DNA of 24,606 nucleotides. Source: Acidobacteriota bacterium. GTDB taxonomy: Bacteria > Acidobacteriota > Blastocatellia > Pyrinomonadales > Pyrinomonadaceae. The DNA is taken from NCBI GenBank assembly GCA_963169175.1, contig CAUJFK010000018.1, positions 1 to 24,606 of the forward strand, given 5' to 3'. The notes below the pieces were generated by a model. That model did no database searches and was not told where the DNA came from. It saw only the letters and a program-made list of their open reading frames with translations. Each line of letters opens with the position of its first letter. Position 1 is the stretch's first letter. Position numbers and translations under genes: made by a program. This document shows, one piece after another, positions 1-7,186 of this stretch.

Positions 1-74
1 GATCCAGTCCCGGCTTCGCCACCACGAAACGGGACGAATAAGATCGCAGAAAACTGAAAAAAGAACGCCGGCCG

Positions 75-677
75 CTACCGCTCTCGGTTCTGACTTACGA
101 ATTGGTTTGCCTCCACCCAGAAGCGCCAGGGCATCGCGGCATATTCCTTTGCGTAATCGATGCCGATGCGTTTCCCCGTCGCGATCTCATTGTCCTTGAA
201 CTGTCGATCTTGCTCCAACCATATCCGGCCGTCCAATAGATCTGCCCCGTTTAAACCGCGGTCAATACCGAACGCGATACACAGCTTGCCGGGGCCGGAC
301 GTTAGGTTTTTGTCTTTCATCGCCCCGCGTCGGGTTCGCATTATTTCTAAACCCTCAACCGGCTCGACGGCCCTTATTAGAACGACGTGCGGTTGTTCAG
401 CCGGCCCAGTGACGATGTTAAGCTGGTAGTACATTCCGTACACAAAGAAAATATATACGTGCCCGCCCGGGCCGTAGGTCACTTCATTTCTGGCCGTCCG
501 CCGCCCGCCGTAGCTGTGCGCCGCCCTATCTTCGGTACCAAGATATGCTTCGGTCTCGACGATCATTCCCGACACGCGATTACCCGACCCATCCGGCACG
601 ACCAACAGTGTGCCTAGGAGGCCGCGTGCTATCCGCAAAGTATTTTGGTCCAGATAAAAGGCGTGGTCGATCTTCAT
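75..677 (-). CDS. 3-methyladenine DNA glycosylase (AAG/Mpg family)
   Basis: Base-excision repair enzyme that removes alkylated purines (3-methyladenine, hypoxanthine and similar) by cleaving the N-glycosidic bond; cytoplasmic and monofunctional. The protein shows the family signature ETEAY near residues 41-45, whose second Glu is the catalytic base in human AAG, followed by the AAHS segment with the conserved His, then a YGPGGHVYIFFVYGMYYQLN stretch and TSGPGKLC, all colinear with AAG. About 200 residues is the normal bacterial length. The ATG at 677 is chosen; a TTG directly upstream (680) gives one extra residue and cannot be excluded. No good Shine-Dalgarno is visible. It is divergent from the CBS gene and the 74 bases beyond its stop hold nothing recognisable. 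Family assignment is firm. Confidence 0.95.
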   Translation of the reverse strand: MKIDHAFYLDQNTLRIARGLLGTLLVVPDGSGNRVSGMIVETEAYLGTEDRAAHSYGGRRTARNEVTYGPGGHVYIFFVYGMYYQLNIVTGPAEQPHVVLIRAVEPVEGLEIMRTRRGAMKDKNLTSGPGKLCIAFGIDRGLNGADLLDGRIWLEQDRQFKDNEIATGKRIGIDYAKEYAAMPWRFWVEANQFVSQNRER

Positions 678-688
678 CAATTCAGTTG

Positions 689-703
689 CCGTTCACGGAA
701 CGG
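689..703. promoter_or_regulatory. Small palindrome in the AAG/CBS divergent intergenic region
   Basis: CCGTTC-ACG-GAACGG is a perfect 6-bp inverted repeat with a 3-base centre, lying just upstream of the glycosylase start and about 100 bases before the CBS gene. It could be an operator for either divergent gene, or chance. No convincing -35/-10 pair was found around it. Confidence 0.25.
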
Positions 704-795
704 ATATTGCTCTATTTTCGAATACAGCGAACTTTTCGACAAACTGCGCGCGGAAAACATACGGCGCAATATCAATCACATGGAGGAATAATTTG

Positions 796-1227
796 ATGCA
801 AGTAAAAGAAATAATGACGCAAGATCCGGCATGCTGTACGGCCGATGAGGGCCTGCAGTCAATAGCAAAGATGATGGTGGACAACGATTGCGGATGCATC
901 CCGATCGTTGATGACATGGACTCGAAACGGCCGATCGGTACGATCACCGACCGCGACATTTGTTGCCGGACGGTTGCCGAGGGGCAAAATCCGCTCGATA
1001 TGACCGCGGGAGATGTGATGAGCAGCGACGTGGTCACGGTAACGCCGGACACATCCGTTGCAGATCTCTGCAACCTGATGGAACAGAATCAGATAAGGCG
1101 GATCGCGGTCATTGACGACGCCGGCCGATGCTGTGGAATGGTTGCCCAGGCCGACATCGCGATCAACGCCGATACCAGCAAAACGGCCGAGGTAGTTCAG
1201 GAGGTCTCGCGGGCAGCTGGGGTATAG
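796..1227 (+). CDS. CBS-domain-pair protein
   Basis: A 143-residue protein made almost entirely of two CBS domains (about residues 6-62 and 72-128), as in the stand-alone Bateman modules that bind adenine nucleotides or NAD and act as regulatory sensors. Typical segments are the opening VKEIMTQDPACCTADEGL, IGTITDRDIC, DVMSSDVVTVTPDTSVADL and GMVAQADIA. No enzymatic domain is fused, so the partner is unknown. ATG 796 is preferred because GGAGG (782-786) lies nine bases upstream; an adjacent in-frame TTG at 793 is less likely. A terminator-like hairpin follows at 1313, so it is probably monocistronic. Confidence 0.9.
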   Translation: MQVKEIMTQDPACCTADEGLQSIAKMMVDNDCGCIPIVDDMDSKRPIGTITDRDICCRTVAEGQNPLDMTAGDVMSSDVVTVTPDTSVADLCNLMEQNQIRRIAVIDDAGRCCGMVAQADIAINADTSKTAEVVQEVSRAAGV

Positions 1228-1260
1228 GCACGGGCGGACTCTAACAGTTGAATCGCGAGT

Positions 1261-1305
1261 ACTTTTGTGCTCTTTGTGTCTTCAACTTGGTGAGCCTTGT
1301 GTTAG
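1261..1305 (-). repeat. Dispersed repeat, copy A (matches 24000-24046 inverted)
   Basis: Read on the minus strand, this stretch aligns with 24000-24046 on the plus strand. The longest shared word is AAGTTGAAGACACA (complement at 1275-1288, plus-strand copy at 24014-24027), with ACAAGGC conserved just before it and purine-rich ACAAAG-type words after it. Both copies are intergenic. The family resembles the low-complexity 'cacagag/acaaag' repeats also present at 12023-12096. Confidence 0.6.
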
Positions 1306-1312
1306 AAAATAC

Positions 1313-1345
1313 CGAGCGGCAAGCGCGAGTTGCCGCTCGTTTTAC
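1313..1345 (+). terminator. Rho-independent terminator after the CBS gene
   Basis: CGAGCGGCAA (1313-1322) pairs perfectly with TTGCCGCTCG (1330-1339) across a 7-base loop, and TTTTA follows at once. A 10-bp GC-rich stem plus a short T run fits an intrinsic terminator for the upstream CBS gene. Confidence 0.7.
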
Positions 1346-1445
1346 GTGTGCACCCGCGTCTTTCAGCTAAATCCGCTATACTGTATGAAAATTGTGCGCT
1401 CTCGATGACATGACCGTGCTTATCGTGCATCAAAGCTTCCGAAAG

Positions 1446-2786
1446 ATGATGAAACTGGGTTCTATAATTTCACTTTTGCTCATCCTCGTTGCCACCTCGA
1501 TCGGGCAAAAACCTGAAGATCGGCTCGCAACCGCCACCGGCCTTACATTCTCCGCCGGTTCGCTTTCCGGCCCCGTCCAGAAATTGTATCTCGGCCAAAA
1601 TACTGCTGTCGCGGCCGAACGAACGCAGCTGTTGGGATCGCTTGTGGGTGAAACGCTTTTGCAGGCGGAAGCAAAGGCCCAGGGCGTAACTGTCGATGCA
1701 CTCCTCGCCGCAACCGCGAAGAAGGTTTCCGAGCCATCGACCGCGGAGATCAAAGCTGTTTACGACGCAAACCGTGCCGCGTTGGGCGAACGGCCTCTTG
1801 AACAGGTAACTCCGCAGATAGTTTCATTTCTCCGAAACGGGGCCGAGCAGAAGGCGGTCACCGAGCTTATTGGAGCTCTAAAGGCCAAGCATAAATTCAC
1901 CGCCGGGAAAGACATCATTGCTCCCGATCTGAAACCCGCGGATACTGTCTTTTCCATCGCCGCAAAGCTATTCACCGCCGCTGAATTCGAATCGCGGTTC
2001 AAGGCCGATCTTTACGATATCAAGGCCGAGATCGCGGCGTACGTGCAACTGGACCTGGACAATGCGATCTTCTCCGCTCTCGTCGCGCAGGAAGCAAGAA
2101 GCAGAGATCCGGAACCGGCCGATGTGCTTGCGGTTGAGATCACGAACAAGCTCAAGGATTTCACCGATAATGAAAGAGCAAAGCTTGAGGACGAACTGAA
2201 GCAGCGGCTTTTCACGAAGTACGCCGTAAAAATATTGTTCAAGGAACCGGTCCCGGTCGCGCACGACGTGACGGCGGACGACGACCCGGTGTCCGGCGAT
2301 CCGGCGGCTCCGGTGACGGTCATCATGTTTAGCGACTTTCAATGTTCGGCTTGCTCCGCCACGCATCCGGTCCTGAAAAAAGCTCTGACCGAGTACGGGA
2401 ACAAGGTCCGCCTCGTCGTTCGTGATTTTCCGCTTGAATCCGTTCACGAAAATGCGTTCCGTGCCGCTTTGGCTGCAAATGCTGCCCGTCAGCAGGGTAA
2501 ATTTTTCGAATATATCGAGGTTCTTTATTCGCACCAGGATGCACTTGATGCAGCTTCGTTAAGCCGTTACGCGGCCGAACTTGGTTTGAACCTAAAACAA
2601 TTTGAGTTAGACTCTAACAGCGAAAAAACGGCGGCGGAGATACGAAAGGATATGGCCGATGGTGTAAAGAACGGTGCCGGCGGTACACCTACCATCTACG
2701 TCAATGGTGTGAAACTGCAGATCTTGTCGGCTGACGGTTTTCGTCATGCCATCGACAGAGCACTTGCGGCGGCCGGGACCAAATAG
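1446..2786 (+). CDS. Secreted DsbA/thioredoxin-fold protein with N-terminal helical domain
   Basis: Probable periplasmic thiol-disulfide oxidoreductase. From ATG 1446 the protein begins MMKLGSIISLLLILVATSIG, a good signal peptide. A roughly 230-residue alpha-helical, Lys/Glu-rich region follows that resembles a SurA/trigger-factor-like chaperone segment. The C-terminal 170 residues are a DsbA-type thioredoxin fold: VIMFSDFQCSACSATHP carries the CxxC pair (about residues 300 and 303) and GGTPTIYVNG carries the cis-Pro loop. An in-frame TTG at 1392 and ATG at 1410 lie upstream but would push the signal sequence inward, so 1446/1449 is preferred. TATACT at 1377-1382 is a possible -10 element. 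It ends 9 bases before the next gene and may be cotranscribed with it. The substrate is unknown. Confidence 0.85.
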   Translation: MMKLGSIISLLLILVATSIGQKPEDRLATATGLTFSAGSLSGPVQKLYLGQNTAVAAERTQLLGSLVGETLLQAEAKAQGVTVDALLAATAKKVSEPSTAEIKAVYDANRAALGERPLEQVTPQIVSFLRNGAEQKAVTELIGALKAKHKFTAGKDIIAPDLKPADTVFSIAAKLFTAAEFESRFKADLYDIKAEIAAYVQLDLDNAIFSALVAQEARSRDPEPADVLAVEITNKLKDFTDNERAKLEDELKQRLFTKYAVKILFKEPVPVAHDVTADDDPVSGDPAAPVTVIMFSDFQCSACSATHPVLKKALTEYGNKVRLVVRDFPLESVHENAFRAALAANAARQQGKFFEYIEVLYSHQDALDAASLSRYAAELGLNLKQFELDSNSEKTAAEIRKDMADGVKNGAGGTPTIYVNGVKLQILSADGFRHAIDRALAAAGTK

Positions 2787-2795
2787 TTCATTTTT

Positions 2796-3644
2796 ATGCG
2801 TTCTCATTTTATTTTGTTACTTGCTCTTGTCACCCTTTCCTGCGGCGAGAATTCTAATTCAAAAACGAACAATGCCGCGAACACAAAGCCTTCGGTGACC
2901 AATTCGAACAAGACGCTCGCAGCCGTGCCGCAATATACCGCTGAGGTGATCAAGACCTACCCGCACGACCCGAAGGCGTTCACACAGGGCCTTGTCTTCC
3001 ATAACGGCTTTCTCTACGAAGGCACCGGCGGCAAGGCGGCCCGCGGCGATGATTTTTTTTCGTCGCTGCGAAAGGTCGATCTTGAGACCGGCAAGGTATT
3101 GCAGAAATACGATGTTCCGCCTGACTTCTTCGCCGAAGGCATCGCTATCCTGAACGACAAGATCTTTCAGCTGACGTGGCAGGAACGCACCGGTTTTGTC
3201 TATGATCTCGCCGATTTCAAACTGCTTCGCCAAGTGCGATATACGGGCGAGGGCTGGGGCCTGACCCAGGATGGTACACACCTGATAATGAGCGATGGAA
3301 CGCATGTCATCCGTTTTATCAACCCCGAAGATTTCTCAACCGTCCGGACGATCTCTGTCAACGACGAACGCGGCCAACCGCTGATGGAACTGAACGAGCT
3401 CGAATATGTAAAAGGCGAGATATGGGCAAATATCTGGGAGACCGGCTGGATCGTTCGTATCGACCCCGCGACCGGCAAGCTGTTGGGACGGATCGATCTG
3501 ACTTCCCTGGCGGATCAGGTACAGGCCAAAAACCCGAAGGCCGATGTTCTGAACGGGATCGCCTACGATGCCGCGACTGATCGGCTCTTCATCACCGGCA
3601 AAAAATGGCCGAATCTATACGAGATCAAGGTCAACCCGAAATGA
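2796..3644 (+). CDS. Glutaminyl-peptide cyclotransferase, lipoprotein
   Basis: Plant/bacterial-type glutamine cyclotransferase (a five-bladed beta-propeller) that converts N-terminal Gln of peptides to pyroglutamate. The N-terminus is a short hydrophobic signal ending LVTLSC at Cys16, suggesting a lipidated, envelope-anchored protein, followed by an Asn/Thr/Lys-rich linker. The enzyme domain starts around residue 50 with EVIKTYPHDPKAFTQGL and contains the characteristic FAEGIAILNDKIFQLTW, GEGWGLTQDG, LNELEYVKGEIWANIW and LNGIAYD segments. Length 282 is normal for a lipidated member. Its stop overlaps the start of guanine deaminase in an ATGA, so the two are translationally coupled, although no functional link is obvious. 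Confidence 0.92.
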   Translation: MRSHFILLLALVTLSCGENSNSKTNNAANTKPSVTNSNKTLAAVPQYTAEVIKTYPHDPKAFTQGLVFHNGFLYEGTGGKAARGDDFFSSLRKVDLETGKVLQKYDVPPDFFAEGIAILNDKIFQLTWQERTGFVYDLADFKLLRQVRYTGEGWGLTQDGTHLIMSDGTHVIRFINPEDFSTVRTISVNDERGQPLMELNELEYVKGEIWANIWETGWIVRIDPATGKLLGRIDLTSLADQVQAKNPKADVLNGIAYDAATDRLFITGKKWPNLYEIKVNPK

Positions 3645-4114
3645 CTGACGAAGAATTGATGCGGCGGGCAATAGAGCTTGCACTGGCGGGAATAAATTCA
3701 AACACAGGCGGCCCATTTGGTTGTGTTATCGCCCGCGACGGGATCGTTGTCGGCGAAGGCTCGAACGAGGTCACATCGACCAACGACCCGACCGCTCATG
3801 CGGAAGTGGTGGCAATTCGCGATGCCTGCGCCAAGCTGAATTCATTTCAGCTTGAAGGCTGTGTCGTTTATGCATCGTGCGAACCGTGCCCGATGTGCCT
3901 CGGTGCAATTTATTGGGCCCGGCCCCAACGTGTTGTTATCGCAGCCAACCGTCACGACGCCGCGGACGCCGGCTTTGATGACGCATTTATCTATCAGGAA
4001 CTTTGCGGCAATGATCTTGAGGCACGAACCGTACCGATAACTACGCTCCTTCGCGATGAAGCGCTGAAGGTTTTTCAGCATTGGACCGCGATGTCGAATA
4101 AGATCGAGTACTGA
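3641..4114 (+). CDS. guaD: Guanine deaminase
   Basis: Zinc enzyme converting guanine to xanthine and ammonia in purine salvage/catabolism; cytosolic. The 157-residue protein matches Bacillus-type GuaD: the zinc site is HAE (His53, with catalytic Glu55) plus CEPCPMC (Cys83 and Cys86), followed by LGAIYWARP and DAADAGFDDAFIYQEL, which separate guanine deaminases from TadA and cytidine deaminases. The C-terminus ends KIEY, like the B. subtilis enzyme's KKEY tail. The start is taken at 3641 because ATGA overlaps the preceding stop; an upstream in-frame start at 3605 would only add residues encoded inside the cyclotransferase gene. Confidence 0.94.
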   Translation: MTDEELMRRAIELALAGINSNTGGPFGCVIARDGIVVGEGSNEVTSTNDPTAHAEVVAIRDACAKLNSFQLEGCVVYASCEPCPMCLGAIYWARPQRVVIAANRHDAADAGFDDAFIYQELCGNDLEARTVPITTLLRDEALKVFQHWTAMSNKIEY

Positions 4115-4191
4115 CCGCCCGCGCATAGGGTGAGCGAAAGTTCCTTAAAAGTACAGCCTCTAAAATTATTGGCCCCATCCGATCGACCGCG

Positions 4192-4641
4192 ATGTCAAAT
4201 AACTACCTTTACCTGTTGATTGCCCTCGTCGCCGGAGCAATACTTCCGACGCAGGCCGGTGTCAATAACCGAATGGCCGCGTTTGTCGAAAGCCCTATCA
4301 TCGCGGCATTCGTTTCATTTGTTGTGGGAACGCTTGCCCTTTTTGCTTATCTCGTTTTGACGGGAGCCCCGCTTGGGAATCTGTATGAATCGCGCAATGC
4401 GCCGCTGTATGCATGGACGGGCGGGCTGACCGGAGCGTTCTTTGTTGCCGCTACCATCGCCCTCGTACCGCGGATCGGCATGGCGATGACATTCAGCCTG
4501 GTCGTGGCCGGGCAGATGATCATCACGCTCGTGATCGATCATTTCGGACTGCTTGGCGTAGAAGTACGCCCCATAAGCTGGGCACGGATCGCCGGCATCC
4601 TGCTTGTGACCGGCGGCGTTGTCCTCATTCGCAGATTCTAA
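4192..4641 (+). CDS. DMT-superfamily membrane protein, YdcZ/DUF606 type
   Basis: A 149-residue integral membrane protein with about five hydrophobic helices (roughly 4-22, 33-56, 70-88, 95-113, 126-146). It opens with LVAGAILPTQAGVNNRMAAF, a hallmark of the DUF606/YdcZ family of small drug/metabolite-transporter-like proteins. Family members are half-size and may work as dimers; no substrate is established. No clear ribosome binding site is visible before the ATG. It lies 77 bases after guaD on the same strand, so an export or import role for a purine-related compound is possible but unsupported. Confidence 0.85.
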   Translation: MSNNYLYLLIALVAGAILPTQAGVNNRMAAFVESPIIAAFVSFVVGTLALFAYLVLTGAPLGNLYESRNAPLYAWTGGLTGAFFVAATIALVPRIGMAMTFSLVVAGQMIITLVIDHFGLLGVEVRPISWARIAGILLVTGGVVLIRRF

Positions 4642-4760
4642 CGATACTCTTTCGATTCCGAACACCTATTTCAGCTCGCATGGGAACATCTCCTCATCTC
4701 CGGTGTCTAATTGTATCGAACGGTTGGCACCGGGACTTGAAAAATGGAGGAACAATTCCC

Positions 4761-5570
4761 ATGTTTGACAAAATGATCGTATCGGACGCCAACACTGCCG
4801 AGTCCGGCGGCCGAAGCCGCTATTTCATCATTTCTGGGCTTGTCGTAGGTGCCTTGTTCGTTTCAGCCGTCGTGCTCAGCATCTATGCTGTAAATCTTGA
4901 TCTCGGCCCCGATGAATTCGAACTTTCCACAATGCTTGCTCCGGTTGAACCCGCGGAGGCCGAACGGCCGAGAGAAGAGCCGCCAAGGAACCAGCAGGCC
5001 CGCCAAAGTGATTTGCCAAGCCGCATCCAGGACATGCTCAGGACAGACGAGCCGCCGCGAGAGATTCCCAATACCGTTTCAGTCGCACCAAACCAGAACA
5101 TGGCACGGCCCCAAGGCGAATTCCTTATCCGCGACTTCGATTCGGTTGGCACAGCGGCACCAGATGGAACAGGAAACCGAACCAGCTCAGGCGGCACCAA
5201 TACCGGCTCGTATGAAGCAGTGATCGCCTCGACGCCGGTAGCCGCATCAGTTCCGCCGCCTCCACCCACCGTCAAAAAACCTCCGGTTCCGCCGATGGTC
5301 TCAAAGGGCGTCATCAACGGAACGGCCACATCACTCCCACGTCCGCCTTATCCGCCAGCAGCCAGAGCGCTGGGTATTGAAGGCGCGGTAAGTGTTCAGG
5401 TGATCATCGATGAGCGGGGCAACGTCATTTCGGCAAAGGCTATCAACGGTTCTGTAGTGCTGAGAAAGGTCTCAGAAACCGCGGCCTCATCAGCAAAGTT
5501 CCACCCGACAACTTTATCGGATATTCCTGTAAAGGTGACGGGAGTGATCGTTTACAACTTCACGCGGTAG
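4761..5570 (+). CDS. TonB-family energy transducer / TonB C-terminal domain protein
   Basis: A 269-residue protein anchored in the inner membrane by one helix (about residues 21-44) after a short cytoplasmic tail. A Pro/Glu/Arg-rich periplasmic spacer follows, including a PPPPPTVKKPPVPP run. The C-terminal TonB domain is recognised by PRPPYPPAARALGIEGAVSV, then VIIDERGNVISAKAINGS and a final VYNF strand. Such proteins pass proton-motive energy to outer-membrane receptors; no ExbB/ExbD or receptor gene is nearby. ATG 4761 is chosen because GGAGG (4746-4750) stands ten bases upstream and the membrane helix follows soon after; the frame is open upstream to 4413 but that part overlaps the DMT gene and has no homology I recognise. 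Confidence 0.88.
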   Translation: MFDKMIVSDANTAESGGRSRYFIISGLVVGALFVSAVVLSIYAVNLDLGPDEFELSTMLAPVEPAEAERPREEPPRNQQARQSDLPSRIQDMLRTDEPPREIPNTVSVAPNQNMARPQGEFLIRDFDSVGTAAPDGTGNRTSSGGTNTGSYEAVIASTPVAASVPPPPPTVKKPPVPPMVSKGVINGTATSLPRPPYPPAARALGIEGAVSVQVIIDERGNVISAKAINGSVVLRKVSETAASSAKFHPTTLSDIPVKVTGVIVYNFTR

Positions 5571-5582
5571 GTCAACTGCCCT

Positions 5583-7058
5583 TCAACGGCGTTTCCCGGC
5601 TAGAAAGCCGATCAGGTCTTTGGCATCCATGTCATACATCGGCACCGGGAAACGCTCTCGAAGTTCTTCGAACATCATTCCGTCAATAAGGATCGGCTCA
5701 TCTGATTTGATCGTGTGTTTCGGGAAAATAACAAAATCCCCCTTTACCCTATCCGCTATTGCCAAATAATCCTGGCCGCTTAACAAACCGGCCACGGCAA
5801 CATCCCCGCCAAAATAGGTATTCGGCACCGCCAGCACGTGAAGCTTCGATCCACTAAGCCGATTGTACGCCTCGATCTGTTCCTTAAGGATGGGGGCAAA
5901 CATCTCGCCTGTCAGGATCGTCCCGGTCCCACATGCTTTAGCCGCCAGTGCCCCACATGCTTTAGCTTGTGGCTCTTGCTTCGGCCTGATCGCCGCCAAA
6001 TGCGTACGCACATCCATGCTCCCGGCCAAGTTGAGTGACGACGCTTGATTGACCGACTTATCTCCGGATCTCCGCGTCTCCGCGTCTCCGCGTTTAAGAA
6101 CCTTTTCAAATGAGTTCAAAAACGACCGGACCATCCCGACACCGTCCTCGATCTGCGGATAATCGCCATAATGCCGTCGGCTCGGAACATCCATTCCGGC
6201 TTTTATATATATCTCGTCGCCGAGAAACGCAAACGTCTTTCCAAGTGTCCGGCGAAATTCTTTCTGCAGCTTTTCGACTTGTTTTATCGTCCGTCGGCAG
6301 AACTCCGGCGTGACCCGCGTCAACCGCGTGTCCGTGTTATATCTAGTCAGCGCGACCGGAACGACCGCCGTGCTGACGACCTTGGGATAATGGCTGGCCA
6401 GGTCTCGCAGGGTTTTTTCCAGGATCGCGCCGTCGTTAATTTCGGGACACAGAACCACCTGAGCATGAAGCTCAATATCGTTATCAAGAAGTGTCTTGAG
6501 CTTTTCGGAGATATCGGCCCGCTCTTCGGGAACGCCGAGCAGATAGGCACGAGTTTTTAGATCGGTCGCGTGAATGGAAACATACTGCGGCGATAATCGC
6601 TGTTCGATTATCCTGTTCATCTCGTCCGGCGTGATGGACGAAAGCGTCGTATAATTTCCGTAGAGGAACGATAGCCGAATGTCCTCATCCCGAACGAACA
6701 GCGACGGTCTTGCATCCTCAGGGTTGCCCTTGCAGAAACAGAACAGACACTCGTTCGCACATTGTCGCGGAACGATCTGTTCGAAATTCAGCCCAAAATC
6801 CTCGCCCTCCTCGCGGTCAAACTCAATGTCCAGTGTTTCGCCGCCTGCCTTTTTTACTCGCAGGGTCAGCTCGGTTTCCCCGGCGGTCTGGAACCGAAAA
6901 TCAAGATAATCGCGCACCGTCCGGCCGTTCACCCTAACGATCCGGTCCGTTGGCTTTAACTCAAGCTCATCCGCAAGACTGCCCGGCGCCACCTCCGTTA
7001 TGGTCACGCCCGGCCGCCTAAGCTGCGTAACTGCTGGTGTAACGGCAAATTCGTACAT
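5583..7058 (-). CDS. PDZ / radical SAM / DUF512 protein with a repeat-derived insert
   Basis: Member of the PDZ-radical SAM-DUF512 family, whose reaction is unknown. Residues 15-80 form a PDZ-like domain (ITEVAPGSLADELELKPTDR, VNGRTVRDYLDF). The iron-sulfur cluster site is CANECLFC (Cys100, Cys104, Cys107), followed by the family-typical RLSFLYGNYTTLSS and later YVSIHATDLKTRAYLLG. The DUF512 part continues with GKTFAFLGDEIYIKAG, EDGVGMVRSF, GEMFAPILKE and NTYFGGDVAVAGLLSGQD. Residues about 320-380 do not look like the family: they contain KRGDAETRRSGD and a doubled AKACG and are encoded by hairpin and tandem repeats (see repeats at 5928 and 6070). The frame is intact through the insert. Ribosome site weak; start by fit to the PDZ domain. 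Confidence 0.9.
   Translation of the reverse strand: MYEFAVTPAVTQLRRPGVTITEVAPGSLADELELKPTDRIVRVNGRTVRDYLDFRFQTAGETELTLRVKKAGGETLDIEFDREEGEDFGLNFEQIVPRQCANECLFCFCKGNPEDARPSLFVRDEDIRLSFLYGNYTTLSSITPDEMNRIIEQRLSPQYVSIHATDLKTRAYLLGVPEERADISEKLKTLLDNDIELHAQVVLCPEINDGAILEKTLRDLASHYPKVVSTAVVPVALTRYNTDTRLTRVTPEFCRRTIKQVEKLQKEFRRTLGKTFAFLGDEIYIKAGMDVPSRRHYGDYPQIEDGVGMVRSFLNSFEKVLKRGDAETRRSGDKSVNQASSLNLAGSMDVRTHLAAIRPKQEPQAKACGALAAKACGTGTILTGEMFAPILKEQIEAYNRLSGSKLHVLAVPNTYFGGDVAVAGLLSGQDYLAIADRVKGDFVIFPKHTIKSDEPILIDGMMFEELRERFPVPMYDMDAKDLIGFLAGKRR
5928..5972. repeat. Direct repeat plus hairpin inside the DUF512 gene
   Basis: CCCACATGCTTTAGC occurs twice, at 5928-5942 and 5952-5966. The second copy continues into a hairpin, 5953-5972: CCACATGCT, loop TT, AGCTTGTGG, eight of nine pairs. 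It encodes the AKACG repeats in the protein. The hairpin has the same architecture as the intergenic one at 8485-8504. Confidence 0.75.
6070..6093. repeat. Three tandem copies of an 8-bp unit inside the DUF512 gene
   Basis: CTCCGCGT is repeated three times without interruption (6070, 6078, 6086), preceded by the related TCTCCGGAT. Read on the minus strand it encodes GDAETRRSG. Three 8-bp units add exactly eight codons, so the frame is kept. This low-complexity repeat type is widespread in bacterial genomes. Confidence 0.8.
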
Positions 7059-7093
7059 ATCGAAACTACTTAGTGTATAAAATCGGAAAAGAA

Positions 7094-7170
7094 TTTGCCC
7101 GCGAATTACGTGAATAGCGCGAACAAAGGATTTCTCCTATTCGCGATCATTCGCGTTATTCGCGGGCAAA
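7094..7170. repeat. Long imperfect inverted repeat between DUF512 gene and ald
   Basis: TTTGCCCGCGAAT (7094-7106) is exactly complementary to ATTCGCGGGCAAA (7158-7170). Pairing continues inwards imperfectly through the 'acgtgaat/attcgcgt' and 'cgcgaa/ttcgcg' words, giving a hairpin with arms of over 30 bases. It fills most of the 128-bp gap and sits downstream of ald, so it may end that transcript. It lacks the T run of a standard terminator. Confidence 0.7.
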
Positions 7171-7186
7171 ACTCTTTATGCTGCTA

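Noticed and set aside
1968..2534. Minus-strand frame of about 188 codons
   Set aside because: Antisense to the DsbA-like gene, no domain seen.
4413..4760. Upstream extension of the TonB-like protein by 116 residues
   Set aside because: It overlaps the DMT gene in another frame, is Arg-rich and shadow-like, and the good ribosome site is at 4746-4750.
5928..5966. Possible CRISPR-like direct repeat
   Set aside because: Only two copies, 24-base period, located inside a coding sequence and followed by a hairpin; no spacers.
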